NCBI RefSeq assembly: GCF_013620795.1 | Contig: NZ_LGLW01000001.1 | Span: 558,001-622,000, forward strand | Length of the DNA: 64,000 bases | Origin: Pseudomonas sp. Q2-TVG4-2 | GTDB lineage: Bacteria > Pseudomonadota > Gammaproteobacteria > Pseudomonadales > Pseudomonadaceae | Direction of reading: 5' to 3' | Shown: positions 54,593 to 63,668 of the stretch, one piece after another | Numbering within the stretch: the first letter of the stretch is position 1 | How the letters are laid out: each line of letters begins with the position of its first letter | The notes under the pieces: model-generated | Seen by the model: only the letters and a program-made list of their open reading frames with translations | Told to the model about the DNA's origin: nothing | Database searches by the model: none | Made by a program: the position numbers and the translations under genes

Positions 54593-56206
54593 ATGAGCCG
54601 ACATTATCAATACGACGTTCTTGTCATAGGCAGCGGCGCCGCTGGCTTGACGCTGGCGCTCAATTTGCCCACCGCGCTTCGCGTTGCGGTTCTGAGCAAG
54701 GGCGAGCTGGCCAATGGTTCGACGTATTGGGCTCAGGGCGGCGTCGCAGCAGTGCTCGATACCACCGACACGGTCGAATCGCATGTTGCTGACACCCTCG
54801 TGGCCGGTGGCGGATTGTGCAAGGAGGAAGCGGTACGCTTCACGGTCGAGCACAGTCGCGAAGCCATCCACTGGCTGATCGAGCAAGGCGTGCCCTTCAC
54901 CCGGGACGAGGCCGACCGCGAGGATGGCAGCTTCGAGTATCACCTGACCCGTGAAGGTGGACACAGCCACCGACGCATCATCCACGCCGCCGATGCCACC
55001 GGCGCGGCGATTTTCAATACGTTGCTTGCTCGCACTCAGGATAGAAACAACATCGACCTGCTTCACCAGCGCGTTGCTGTCGACCTGATCACCGAACGCA
55101 AGCTGGGCTTGAGCGGCAAGCGCTGCCTTGGCGCTTATGTGTTGGATCGGACGACCGGTGAAGTGGATACCTTCCAGGCCAAATTTGTCGCTCTGGCGAC
55201 TGGCGGCGCAGCGAAGGTGTACCTCTATACTAGCAATCCAGATGGTGCATGCGGTGACGGCATCGCCATGGCCTGGCGCGCGGGATGCCGGGTCGGCAAT
55301 CTGGAATTCAATCAGTTTCACCCGACCTGCCTGTACCACCCAAAGGCTAAGAGTTTCCTGATTACCGAGGCGTTGCGTGGCGAAGGGGCCGTGCTCAAGC
55401 TGCCCAACGGCGAGCGCTTCATGCCGCGCTTCGATACGCGCGCGGAGTTGGCCCCGCGAGACATCGTAGCTCGGGCGATAGATCACGAGATGAAGCGACT
55501 GGGTGTCGATTGTGTCTATCTGGACATCAGCCACAAGCCCACCGAGTTCATCAAAGCGCATTTCCCGACCGTCTACGAGCGTTGTCTGGAGTTCGGCATC
55601 GACATTACTCGCGAGCCAATTCCTGTGGTACCTGCTGCTCACTATACCTGCGGCGGAGTCGTGGTCGATCAAGCGGGCAGAACCGATGTCCCGGGGCTCT
55701 ACGCCATTGGCGAAACCAGCTTTACCGGGCTGCACGGTGCCAACCGAATGGCCAGCAATTCACTGCTGGAATGTTTCGTCTATGCCCAGGCCGCCGCTCA
55801 GGACATGCTCCGCGAGTTGCCCGCAGTCCTGACGCCCGCCCGCCTGCCCTGCTGGGACGCAAGCCAGGTCACCGATTCGGATGAAGATGTCATCATCGCC
55901 CACAACTGGGATGAACTGCGACGCTTCATGTGGGACTACGTCGGCATCGTCCGTACGAGCAAGCGCCTAGTGCGCGCGCAGCACCGTGTGCGCCTGCTGC
56001 TGGGTGAGATCGATGAGTTCTACAGCAACTATAAGGTCAGTCGCGACCTGATCGAGCTACGGAATCTGGCGATGGTGGCGGAGCTGATGATCCGCTCGGC
56101 TATGCAGCGCAAGGAAAGCCGGGGCTTGCATTTCACCCTGGACTACCCCGAGCAATTGCCTCAGGCGAAGGACACTATTCTGGTGCCGCCCACCTACGCC
56201 GAGTGA
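54593..56206 (+). CDS. nadB: L-aspartate oxidase
   Basis: FAD-dependent first enzyme of de novo NAD synthesis, giving iminoaspartate. The 537 residues have the FAD-binding [15 protein letters not shown], the conserved [20 protein letters not shown] and a [20 protein letters not shown] segment typical of the succinate dehydrogenase/NadB flavoproteins. The last 32 bases overlap the leftward ygfX gene. Divergence from algU and proximity to ygfX/sdhE match P. aeruginosa. Confidence 0.96.
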   Translation: MSRHYQYDVLVIGSGAAGLTLALNLPTALRVAVLSKGELANGSTYWAQGGVAAVLDTTDTVESHVADTLVAGGGLCKEEAVRFTVEHSREAIHWLIEQGVPFTRDEADREDGSFEYHLTREGGHSHRRIIHAADATGAAIFNTLLARTQDRNNIDLLHQRVAVDLITERKLGLSGKRCLGAYVLDRTTGEVDTFQAKFVALATGGAAKVYLYTSNPDGACGDGIAMAWRAGCRVGNLEFNQFHPTCLYHPKAKSFLITEALRGEGAVLKLPNGERFMPRFDTRAELAPRDIVARAIDHEMKRLGVDCVYLDISHKPTEFIKAHFPTVYERCLEFGIDITREPIPVVPAAHYTCGGVVVDQAGRTDVPGLYAIGETSFTGLHGANRMASNSLLECFVYAQAAAQDMLRELPAVLTPARLPCWDASQVTDSDEDVIIAHNWDELRRFMWDYVGIVRTSKRLVRAQHRVRLLLGEIDEFYSNYKVSRDLIELRNLAMVAELMIRSAMQRKESRGLHFTLDYPEQLPQAKDTILVPPTYAE

Positions 56207-56630
56207 ACTTCAGCCGGAGCCGCAAGCGCCGATGCTGATCGGCCGGCATCGCCCCGCGGGGGATGCAAACGCCACGCGTGAACCAGCGGCCTGGCACCTT
56301 GAAGCGCAACACCACGACCAGCGGCAGTGCAATGCTATCAGGCCGCAACTGGACGGGTTGCCAGCCTGCCCGCCGGCTCCAGAGCGACCAGCCGTGCTGA
56401 TCATGGCGCAAGCCGAGCCAGGACGAACCGCGGGAAAGCAAGATGCGCGACGGTATCACCCAGACGGCATGCAGCAGGCATAGCAGCAGGCCGAGCAGCC
56501 GGAACCAGAACGGAACTGGCAGCACCAGCAGGGCCGCGACGGCCAACAACAGCGTTGCCACGTAAAGGCCTAGCAACAGGCCTGACGATCGCCAGTGGCA
56601 TTCGAAAGTTTGATTATTTGGGCTGGACAC
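56175..56630 (-). CDS. ygfX: YgfX-like membrane protein
   Basis: The 151-residue protein has two to three adjacent N-terminal membrane helices ([37 protein letters not shown]) and a positively charged C-terminal domain ([16 protein letters not shown]). Its start (GTG at 56630) overlaps sdhE by 17 bases and its end overlaps nadB by 32. The sdhE-ygfX pair (also called CptB-CptA) has been described as a toxin-antitoxin-like unit in E. coli, but this is contested; SdhE has a clear flavinylation role. Confidence 0.8.
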   Translation of the reverse strand: MSSPNNQTFECHWRSSGLLLGLYVATLLLAVAALLVLPVPFWFRLLGLLLCLLHAVWVIPSRILLSRGSSWLGLRHDQHGWSLWSRRAGWQPVQLRPDSIALPLVVVLRFKVPGRWFTRGVCIPRGAMPADQHRRLRLRLKFTRRRWAAPE

Positions 56631-56868
56631 GATCGAGGATCATGCGAACCATATAACGCAGATCTTCATCGTCCGGTTCGGCGCGCTCCATGAACCAGCC
56701 AAACATGTCCTGGTCCTCGCAACTCAGCAGCTTGCGGTAGCGGCGCTGATCCTCTTCATTCAACTGCGGATAGATCTCTTTGACGAAAGGCACCAGCAGG
56801 ACGTCCAGTTCGAGCATGCCACGGCGGCTCTGCCAGAACAGGCGGTTGAGTTCAGATTGTTCGACCAT
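56614..56868 (-). CDS. sdhE: Succinate dehydrogenase flavin assembly factor SdhE
   Basis: The 84-residue protein [20 protein letters not shown] has the conserved RRGMxEL motif needed to attach FAD to SdhA and FrdA, and the helical bundle [20 protein letters not shown]. The start ATG at 56868 with AGGAG just upstream is the family start; longer forms are unlikely. It is transcribed with ygfX and divergent from ygfZ. Confidence 0.92.
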   Translation of the reverse strand: MVEQSELNRLFWQSRRGMLELDVLLVPFVKEIYPQLNEEDQRRYRKLLSCEDQDMFGWFMERAEPDDEDLRYMVRMILDRVQPK

Positions 56869-57027
56869 GCAAATGCTCCTGAGTTGAAGCCCGGCATTAT
56901 AGCGACTGACGCAACGGGCCGGCATGTTGATTAGCGGCAACCGAGCACGGAGTGTCAGCTGGCGCACGCTGTGTTTTGCCAACCTCCTGCTATGATGCCG
57001 GTCCGGATTTCTTCACGGCGACCCGTC

Positions 57028-57975
57028 ATGACCGATACTGCTTTTTTCTGCGTCCTGTCGCACGAAGGCGTCCTGGCCGTACGTGGCCCGGACGCAAGCA
57101 AGTTCCTGCAGGGGCAACTGACTTGCAATCTGAATTACCTGGATGCCCAGCATTCGAGCCTCGGCGCGCGCTGTACGCCCAAAGGGCGCATGCAGTCAAG
57201 CTTCCGTATTCTGGAGGAAGGCGATGGTTACCTGCTGGCGATGGATCGCGAGCTGGTCCAGACGCAACACGCCGACCTGACCAGGTTCGCGGCATTCTCA
57301 AAATCCAAGCTGTATGACGAGAGCGCTCAGTGGGTTCGATTCGGTCTCAGCAAGGGCGACGGCGCCCTGGTCAGCCTCGGCCTGGATCTTCCCCAAGCAG
57401 CCGACCAGGTGGTCGCGGCGCACGGATTGATCGCGGTTCGCCTCTCCGATGGCCGCGCCGAACTTTGGATCCGCGCGACGGAAGCCGAAACCACTCAGCT
57501 GCGGCTGGCTGCGCAGCTTCCCGAGGCATCGATCGATCGCTGGCTGCTGGCGCAGATTCGCGCGGGAGTTGGTCAAGTGGTGGCGGGTACTCGTGAATTG
57601 TTCATTCCCCAGATGATCAACCTCCAGGCTCTAGGCGGCGTCAGCTTCAAGAAGGGTTGCTACACCGGTCAGGAAATCGTCGCGCGGATGCAGTACCTGG
57701 GTAAATTGAAGCGCCGTCTGCAACGCCTTGCTGCTGAAGCCAGCGACGCCGAGGTACCGGCTCCGGGTCTCGAATTATATTCGCCGGTTCACGGCTCCAG
57801 CGTGGGCGAAGTGGTCCTGGCAGCAAGCGCAGAGGGCTCAATGGAGCTGCTCGCAGTGCTGCAGGAAGACGCCGCGGCTGATGGCCGGATATTCCTCGGC
57901 TCGCCGGATGGCCTTCCGCTGACACTGCTCGATTTGCCGTACACGCTAGACGCGGACAAAGAAATCCAGCACTAG
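57028..57975 (+). CDS. ygfZ: Folate-binding Fe-S cluster protein YgfZ
   Basis: Helps maintain certain Fe-S enzymes (such as MiaB) using tetrahydrofolate. The 315-residue protein has the T-fold folate-binding core and the diagnostic motif KGCYTGQEIVARMQYLGKLK, with the functional Cys. The ATG at 57028 gives MTDTAFFCVLSHEGVLAVRG. It is divergent from sdhE with 159 bases between and is followed after 45 bases by the HDOD gene. Confidence 0.93.
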   Translation: MTDTAFFCVLSHEGVLAVRGPDASKFLQGQLTCNLNYLDAQHSSLGARCTPKGRMQSSFRILEEGDGYLLAMDRELVQTQHADLTRFAAFSKSKLYDESAQWVRFGLSKGDGALVSLGLDLPQAADQVVAAHGLIAVRLSDGRAELWIRATEAETTQLRLAAQLPEASIDRWLLAQIRAGVGQVVAGTRELFIPQMINLQALGGVSFKKGCYTGQEIVARMQYLGKLKRRLQRLAAEASDAEVPAPGLELYSPVHGSSVGEVVLAASAEGSMELLAVLQEDAAADGRIFLGSPDGLPLTLLDLPYTLDADKEIQH

Positions 57976-58020
57976 TCCTAGCCCGCCACACCCAACACAG
58001 AATTATCGATAAGGAACGAC

Positions 58021-58857
58021 ATGAGCACTCTTGCCGACAAGGTCCAGCAGGAACTGATGCAGGCGATCGAAAACGACGAGCTGGTCCTGCCGACGCTCCC
58101 AGAGGTGGCACTACGCGTCCGGGAGGCCGCAGAGGACCCAGACGTTAGTATTCCGACGCTGGCCAAGGTGATCGGCAACGACACCGCCCTCACCGCACGC
58201 ATCATCAAAGTAGTCAACAGCCCCCTACTGCGTACCAATAGGGAGATCAACGATCTGCAGATGGCGATCAGCCGTCTCGGCATCAACTATACGTCGAACC
58301 TGGCGACCGGCCTGGCCATGGAGCAGATGTTCCAGGCCACCACCGACGTGGTCGACCGTAAGATGCGCGAGGTCTGGAACAAGAGCACCGAGATTGCCGC
58401 TATCAGCCACGTGCTATGCCGCAATTTCACCCGCCTTCCGGCCGACCAGGCGACACTGGCGGGCCTGATTCATCAGATCGGCGTCCTGCCCATCCTGACC
58501 TATGCCGAAGAGCACAGCGCCCTGCTCAGCGACTCTATAAGCCTCGACCATGTCATCGATCGGATCCACCCGATGATCGGCGAGAAGATCCTGCGCACTT
58601 GGGAGTTCCCCGATCCAATCGCAGTGGTTCCGGGGCAGCACTTGGATTTCTCTCGCACTTCCGACAAGGTGGATTACGTCGACATCGTTCAGATCGCTAC
58701 TCTGCAGAGCTACATTGGCACCTCGCACCCTTATACGCAGCTCGACTGGAACCAGATTCCAGCGTTCGCCAAGCTGGGGCTCGATCCGAACACCCTGCTG
58801 GAGGAAGATGAAGACCTGTCCGCAGCGATGGACGCTGCGATGAGCATGCTGCAATAG
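58021..58857 (+). CDS. Stand-alone HDOD-domain protein
   Basis: The 278-residue protein has an HDOD domain (about 20-220: LPTLPEVALRVREAAEDPDV, IPTLAKVIGNDTALTARIIK, VVNSPLLRTNREINDLQMAI). It retains the HDOD fold but lacks the catalytic HD pair of HD-GYP phosphodiesterases, so it is expected to be non-catalytic. Such proteins act in signalling, sometimes downstream of two-component systems. The signature LAGLIHQIGVLPILTYAEEH is normal. A GC-rich hairpin (58866-58887) follows the stop. Target unknown. Confidence 0.85.
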   Translation: MSTLADKVQQELMQAIENDELVLPTLPEVALRVREAAEDPDVSIPTLAKVIGNDTALTARIIKVVNSPLLRTNREINDLQMAISRLGINYTSNLATGLAMEQMFQATTDVVDRKMREVWNKSTEIAAISHVLCRNFTRLPADQATLAGLIHQIGVLPILTYAEEHSALLSDSISLDHVIDRIHPMIGEKILRTWEFPDPIAVVPGQHLDFSRTSDKVDYVDIVQIATLQSYIGTSHPYTQLDWNQIPAFAKLGLDPNTLLEEDEDLSAAMDAAMSMLQ

Positions 58858-58865
58858 CGCGCTTC

Positions 58866-58887
58866 GCGGGTGCCGCCCGGCACCCGC
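58866..58887 (+). terminator. GC-rich stem-loop after the HDOD gene
   Basis: GCGGGTGCC (58866-58874) pairs perfectly with GGCACCCGC (58879-58887) around GCCC. No U-tract, so it may act with Rho or as an mRNA end. Confidence 0.5.
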
Positions 58888-59062
58888 ACTCCCTGCCCGC
58901 ACTATTCCCGCCCCAACCTTCTCCTGACCGCTCGCCGGAATTACGGAACCGCTATTGCCGGCCCAAGTCACAAAATAGACGGCGTTTTGCCGTATCTCGC
59001 TCGTGCCCCTGGCCATGCCTCGGCGCCGTACCAGCTTGTCAGCAGATGAAGGAGAACCAACG

Positions 59063-59575
59063 ATGACGACTAAAGCATTCCTATCGGGCACCGCGGCATT
59101 GCTATTCGGTGTAGCAGCGAATTTCGCATTGGCTGCGGAAGGTGAAAACTTCGTCGACGAAGCGTCGGCGAAGGGCATGGCGGAAATCGAGACCGCAAAA
59201 CTGGCGCTGGACAAGGGCACGGCCGAGGACGTCAAGAGCTTCGCGCAGAAGATGATTGATGACCACACCAAGTCGAATCAGAAGCTCGCCGAGCTTGCCG
59301 GCCAGCATGACGATCTGGAGATGTCCGACGAAGCGACACTCATGGACAAGGCCAAGGCCATGATCCTGCAATTGCGTGATGGCGAGAACTTCGATCAGGC
59401 CTATGCCAATAATCAGGTGGTGGCCCACGAGCAGACCATCGAGCTATATCGCGAGTATGCCCAGAACGGCGAGAACCCAGAGCTCAAGAAGTTTGCCGAA
59501 TCGACGCTGAAGGTACTCGAACAGCATCTGCAAAATGCTCAGGAGCTAGCCTCCGCCCACGGCAGCAAGCAGTAA
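59063..59575 (+). CDS. DUF4142 exported protein
   Basis: The 170-residue protein has a signal peptide (FLSGTAALLFGVAANFALAA) and a helical DUF4142 domain (FVDEASAKGMAEIETAKLAL, AEDVKSFAQKMIDDHTKSNQ). It is related to ferritin-like four-helix proteins, but the acidic-His metal pattern is only partly evident. DUF4142 proteins are often induced under stress. The ATG at 59063 follows AAGGAGAA. A stand-alone gene; converges on ung. Confidence 0.85.
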   Translation: MTTKAFLSGTAALLFGVAANFALAAEGENFVDEASAKGMAEIETAKLALDKGTAEDVKSFAQKMIDDHTKSNQKLAELAGQHDDLEMSDEATLMDKAKAMILQLRDGENFDQAYANNQVVAHEQTIELYREYAQNGENPELKKFAESTLKVLEQHLQNAQELASAHGSKQ

Positions 59576-59619
59576 CGGCAGCGAGCGCCCACCCGGCGCC
59601 GCAGCCGCGGCGCCGTCTT

Positions 59620-60315
59620 TCAAACCTCGGCTGGAAGCTTCCAATCGATCGGTGCCAGCCCCTGCTGCTTGAGGAACTGGTTGGCCCGGCTGAAATGCCC
59701 ATTTCCGACGAATCCCCGGTGAGCCGACAAAGGGGACGGGTGGACTGACTTGAGCAGCAGATGCTTGGTTGGATCGATCAGCTTCGCCTTGCTTTGGGCA
59801 TGCGCGCCCCAAAGCATGAACACCACGTTTGAACGGCTTTCGCTTACCACTTCGATGATCCTATCGGTCAGACGCTGCCAACCCCGTTTTGCATGCGACC
59901 CGGCCATCCCCTGCTCCACGGTCAGCGAGGTGTTGAGCATCAGCACGCCTTGATCCGCCCAATGCTGCAGATAGCCATGACGAGGAACATCCAGATTTAG
60001 GTCGCGTTTGAGTTCCTTGAAGATGTTCTGCAATGACGGCGGCGGTGCTACACCCGGCTGCACCGAGAAACACAGGCCATGCGCCTGCCCGGCGCCGTGG
60101 TACGGGTCCTGCCCGAGAATAACCACCCGAACGTGATTCAAAGGCGTCGAATTGAGGGCATTGAAGATCAACGGACCCGGGGGATAGATAACTTTTCCGG
60201 CCGCTTTCTCTTGACGCAAAAACGCTCCCAGCTGCTGCATGTATGGCTGCTCGAACTCGTCGTGCAACGCCGCCTTCCAGCTATCTTCGAGTTTGACACG
60301 ATCAATTTGGCTCAT
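59620..60315 (-). CDS. ung: Uracil-DNA glycosylase (family 1)
   Basis: Removes uracil from DNA. The 231 residues contain the catalytic water-activating motif [18 protein letters not shown] with Asp, and the late [11 protein letters not shown] motif with catalytic His. The start [20 protein letters not shown] is conserved; an upstream in-frame ATG lacks similarity. Gene context (DUF4142, binding protein) offers no functional link. Confidence 0.97.
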   Translation of the reverse strand: MSQIDRVKLEDSWKAALHDEFEQPYMQQLGAFLRQEKAAGKVIYPPGPLIFNALNSTPLNHVRVVILGQDPYHGAGQAHGLCFSVQPGVAPPPSLQNIFKELKRDLNLDVPRHGYLQHWADQGVLMLNTSLTVEQGMAGSHAKRGWQRLTDRIIEVVSESRSNVVFMLWGAHAQSKAKLIDPTKHLLLKSVHPSPLSAHRGFVGNGHFSRANQFLKQQGLAPIDWKLPAEV

Positions 60316-60551
60316 GGCGCTACTCTGGTATGCCGAGGCGCTGACCCTAAGGAAAGGCTTGGGGAGAGTCAATGTATGAGACCGAGCCAGGTGAGCCTCC
60401 GCTTATCTTGAATAAAAATGAACACGTCCGGAATGTCGCCCACCGCACACTTGTGCAACCAGCCCTCGCATAAGACCAACGAACACGTGACGAACAGTCG
60501 CAACGCGCGCTAAAAAGGTCTCGCCAACAAAAAATACAATAAGGACCTGCA

Positions 60552-61796
60552 ATGAAACGGATTACCCTTCTGGCCCTAGGCTTGGGTTTTTGCCTGGCTG
60601 TAGAAGCCGCCGATCCGATCACCCTCGGACTCAACTATCCCCGCACCGGCAGCTATAAAGAAGAAGGCCTTTCCCAGATGCGTGGTGCGCTGCTGGCCAT
60701 CGACGAAATAAACGCCAAGGGGGGCGTGCTGGGTCGGCCGCTTAAGCTTTCCACTCGCAACTCAGCCTCGCGACCGGAGAAAGCCGTGGCGAACGTCGAC
60801 AAGCTGGTCGACGAAGGCGCCGCCATGCTATTTGGCGGTGCCTCTAGCGCAGTCGCCATCGCAGCAGGCAAACGCGCGAAAGAGCGTGGACTGCTCTACT
60901 TCGGCACCCTCACCTACTCCAACGACACGACCGGCAAGGACGCCCATCGCTATATGTTCCGCGAGTGCAACAACGCCTGGATGAGCGCGCAGGTATTGGG
61001 GCAATACCTGAACAAGCATCTTCCGAACAAACGCTACTTCTATATCACCTCCGATTACACCTGGGGCCATACCAGCGAAAGCTCTCTGCGTCAGGCAACC
61101 GGCACCCAGAACAGCAGCCAGCACCCCGGTATCAAGACGGCCTTTCCCGGTGCGCGCCTCTCTGACTATCGCCAAGCCTTGACCCAGGTAGCGGAGAGCG
61201 ACGCCGAAGTGCTGGTACTGGTCCTGTTCGGCGAAGACCTGGTGCGTGCGATGCGGATCGCCGATGATCTCGGTCTGAACAAGAGAATGCAGGTCGCCGT
61301 GCCCAACCTGACGCTGAACATGGTCGAAACGGCAGGCCCGGACATCATGCGCGGCGTGCTGGGCACCGAACCCTGGACCTGGCGGGTACCGGACCTGGAA
61401 GGCTCGGTTGCGGGTAAGCAGTTCGTTCAGAATTACGACGAGCGTTACCAGACACACCCGTCCAGCTCGGCAGCCTCCGCCTACAGCATCGTCTATCAGT
61501 GGGCTGATGCCGCAACTCGCGCACGTAGCCTCGACAGCGAGCGGATCATCGCAGCGCTCGAGGGCCATCGCTACAGCCTGCTCAAGGATGAGCAGCAATG
61601 GCGCACCTTCGATCATCAAAACGTGCAGACGGTTTATGCGGTGAAGGTCAAGCCGCGCGAGGAGGTGCTCAAGGACCGTTTCAAGCAGGACTACTTTGAA
61701 ATCGTTCATCGCCTGACGGGCGAGCAGGCTGCGCCAACCTTGGCGGAGTGGCAGGCCGAACGCCGTGCGGCTGGTCAGACGCTGGTCCTGCAATAA
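60552..61796 (+). CDS. Orphan periplasmic binding protein (branched-chain amino acid/urea ABC type)
   Basis: The 414-residue protein has a signal peptide (MKRITLLALGLGFCLAVEAA) and the type I periplasmic-binding fold (ITLGLNYPRTGSYKEEGLSQ, INAKGGVLGRPLKLSTRNSA) of LivJ/UrtA-like proteins. No permease or ATPase gene is nearby: it is flanked by divergent ung (237 bases) and the enoyl-CoA hydratase gene. It may supply a distant transporter or act as a sensor. The ligand cannot be named; the presence of a urea transporter at 7 kb is not evidence of a link. Confidence 0.8.
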   Translation: MKRITLLALGLGFCLAVEAADPITLGLNYPRTGSYKEEGLSQMRGALLAIDEINAKGGVLGRPLKLSTRNSASRPEKAVANVDKLVDEGAAMLFGGASSAVAIAAGKRAKERGLLYFGTLTYSNDTTGKDAHRYMFRECNNAWMSAQVLGQYLNKHLPNKRYFYITSDYTWGHTSESSLRQATGTQNSSQHPGIKTAFPGARLSDYRQALTQVAESDAEVLVLVLFGEDLVRAMRIADDLGLNKRMQVAVPNLTLNMVETAGPDIMRGVLGTEPWTWRVPDLEGSVAGKQFVQNYDERYQTHPSSSAASAYSIVYQWADAATRARSLDSERIIAALEGHRYSLLKDEQQWRTFDHQNVQTVYAVKVKPREEVLKDRFKQDYFEIVHRLTGEQAAPTLAEWQAERRAAGQTLVLQ

Positions 61797-62050
61797 TCCT
61801 AGAGGAGCGGCACGGTCCCATCCAGGCCGCCCCAGAACCCATCGAATCACTCCACTCGTCTACGGCCGCTGTCATGCTATCGCGACGACAGCCGCCATCC
61901 TGCAGACGACACCCCCGACAACGGCTCACAGCTAGGCTTGGCGTATCGGTATGTATTCGCGTCGCGACGGCTGAACGCAACACACGGTCTGTTCGCGCGT
62001 CTGATACAGACAATTGCATGCATTTGATCCCGACGAGGATGATCACCGCC

Positions 62051-62872
62051 ATGAGTACGACTGCAGTAGAACCATACAAATCCGGTGTCTTCGACCTGAC
62101 TCATAAGCTGACCGTGGAGAAGCATGGGCATACGGCGCTTATCACCATCAATCATCCGCCAGCCAATACCTGGGATCGCGAGTCATTGATCGGTCTCAAG
62201 CAGGTCGTCGAACACCTGAACCATGACGACGAGGTCTATGCACTGGTCGTCAGCGGTCAGGGTGAAAAATTCTTCAGCGCCGGCGCCGACCTCAAGCTCT
62301 TCGCCGACGGTGACCGCACCCGTGCACGGGAGATGGCAAAGCGCTTCGGTGAGGCCTTCGAAGCCCTGAGCGAGTTCCGTGGCGTATCGATCGCGGCCAT
62401 CAATGGCTTCGCGCTAGGTGGGGGGCTTGAATGCGCGCTGGCCTGCGATATCCGAATTGCCGAACAGCAGGCCCAGCTTGGCCTACCGGAAGCGTCGGTC
62501 GGCCTGTTGCCATGCGCCGGAGGCACACAGGCGTTGGCCTGGCTGGTCGGAGAAGGCTGGGCCAAGCGGATGATTCTCTGCGGTGAGCGCGTGACAGCCG
62601 ACACAGCGTTGCGTATCGGCCTGGTAGAACAAGTGGTCGAGTCAGGTGAAGCCCGGGGCCATGCGCTGTTATTGGCGTCTCGGGTCGCGCGCCAGAGCCC
62701 TGTTGCCGTACGTACGATCAAGCCGCTCATCGACTCGATGCGTAACCGCGGCCCGATTAGCCTGGCCGCCGCCGAGCGCGAAGCCTTCGTCGACCTGTTC
62801 GAAGCCGAGGACACCTTGGAGGGTGTCAACGCATTTCTGGAAAAACGCGAGCCGCGCTGGAGAAACCGCTGA
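62051..62872 (+). CDS. Enoyl-CoA hydratase/isomerase family protein
   Basis: The 273-residue crotonase-fold protein has the CoA-oxyanion motif ALVVSGQGEKFFSAGADLKL, and AINGFALGGGLECALACDIR, the second oxyanion strand. Catalytic glutamates appear at the usual places (GLPEASVGLLPCAGG). Likely hydrates 2-enoyl-CoA or isomerises a substrate in fatty-acid or aromatic degradation. The ATG at 62051 has weak GAGGA about 12 bases upstream; an in-frame ATG at 62039 is possible. The 254-base gap from the binding protein suggests a separate transcript. Confidence 0.88.
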   Translation: MSTTAVEPYKSGVFDLTHKLTVEKHGHTALITINHPPANTWDRESLIGLKQVVEHLNHDDEVYALVVSGQGEKFFSAGADLKLFADGDRTRAREMAKRFGEAFEALSEFRGVSIAAINGFALGGGLECALACDIRIAEQQAQLGLPEASVGLLPCAGGTQALAWLVGEGWAKRMILCGERVTADTALRIGLVEQVVESGEARGHALLLASRVARQSPVAVRTIKPLIDSMRNRGPISLAAAEREAFVDLFEAEDTLEGVNAFLEKREPRWRNR

Positions 62873-62995
62873 TCTCGGTTGCTCAACAGCGGACGCTCTG
62901 ATTGTCCAGACGCGCCAGCTTTGACAGACCTGGACGCCGTCACGTCAGCATGCCGTGCCTGAACAGGCTGACGTAATTACTGCCGTAATAGCCTT

Positions 62996-63442
62996 TCAGC
63001 GATGGTGATGCCGACCGCCGAAATCACGGCGTTCATGCATCCGGTAATCACGCCCGTCGCGAACCATTGGCGGGCGGCCAAAGCTTTTCGGGTGATCGCG
63101 ATGCCAGCGATGCGGGTGGTCGGCCCTCGACTTGCGCCCACGGTCCCAACGCTGCAGCTGGCCAATTTCACCACGGCGTTCATGGTTCCAGCGCTGCCGA
63201 TCTGACCCACGGTGCCGATCGTAATATTGCGGTGGAAGTTGCCCCTGATAGCGCGGCGGCAGATTCTGCGGATACTGCCGGTGCTGCGGGTAAGGACTGC
63301 GCGGGTCGTACTGGTACGAGCGGCTGTCGACGCGATAGCTGCCGCCATCCGGCTGGTAGAACCACACACCGCCGCGCGAGTCAGCGCATGCCTGGGTCCC
63401 GAACCCCAGACCTAGCAACAGGATCACTATTCGAATCTTCAT
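62996..63442 (-). CDS. Small secreted basic protein rich in Arg, His and Tyr
   Basis: The 148-residue protein MKIRIVILLLGLGFGTQACA has a signal peptide with likely cleavage after ACA. The mature chain is strongly basic: it begins Asp-Ser-Arg-Gly-Gly, then is rich in Arg, Tyr, Pro and Gln (RYQGQLPPQYYDRHRGSDRQ) and ends FGGRHHHR. A GGAGGTAT site supports the ATG at 63442. No known domain was recognised. The Arg/Tyr-rich low-complexity nature suggests binding to DNA, polysaccharide or anionic envelope surfaces. Leftward, facing the enoyl-CoA hydratase gene. Confidence 0.75.
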   Translation of the reverse strand: MKIRIVILLLGLGFGTQACADSRGGVWFYQPDGGSYRVDSRSYQYDPRSPYPQHRQYPQNLPPRYQGQLPPQYYDRHRGSDRQRWNHERRGEIGQLQRWDRGRKSRADHPHRWHRDHPKSFGRPPMVRDGRDYRMHERRDFGGRHHHR

Positions 63443-63668
63443 TGGATACCTCCAGCAGCCGCTCTGCCTGAAAGCTGCGGCCTCATCCCATCAGACCACA
63501 GCAAATGGCCGACCAGCACCTGATCGGACGTCCGGTGCATTTCCATATATGTCACCATCCCCCGCATAAGCCGCCCCGGACCTTCGCGGCCTTGTATGGC
63601 CGCCGCCGCTTCCCGATAATAGCGGCCTTTTAGCCTCGGCTCATGCAGAGCGCCACAGGAACCCCGCG

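Noticed and set aside
56175-56868. ygfX/sdhE as a toxin-antitoxin system (CptA/CptB)
   Set aside because: The toxin-antitoxin interpretation is contested, and SdhE has a clear flavinylation motif; there is no extra evidence here.
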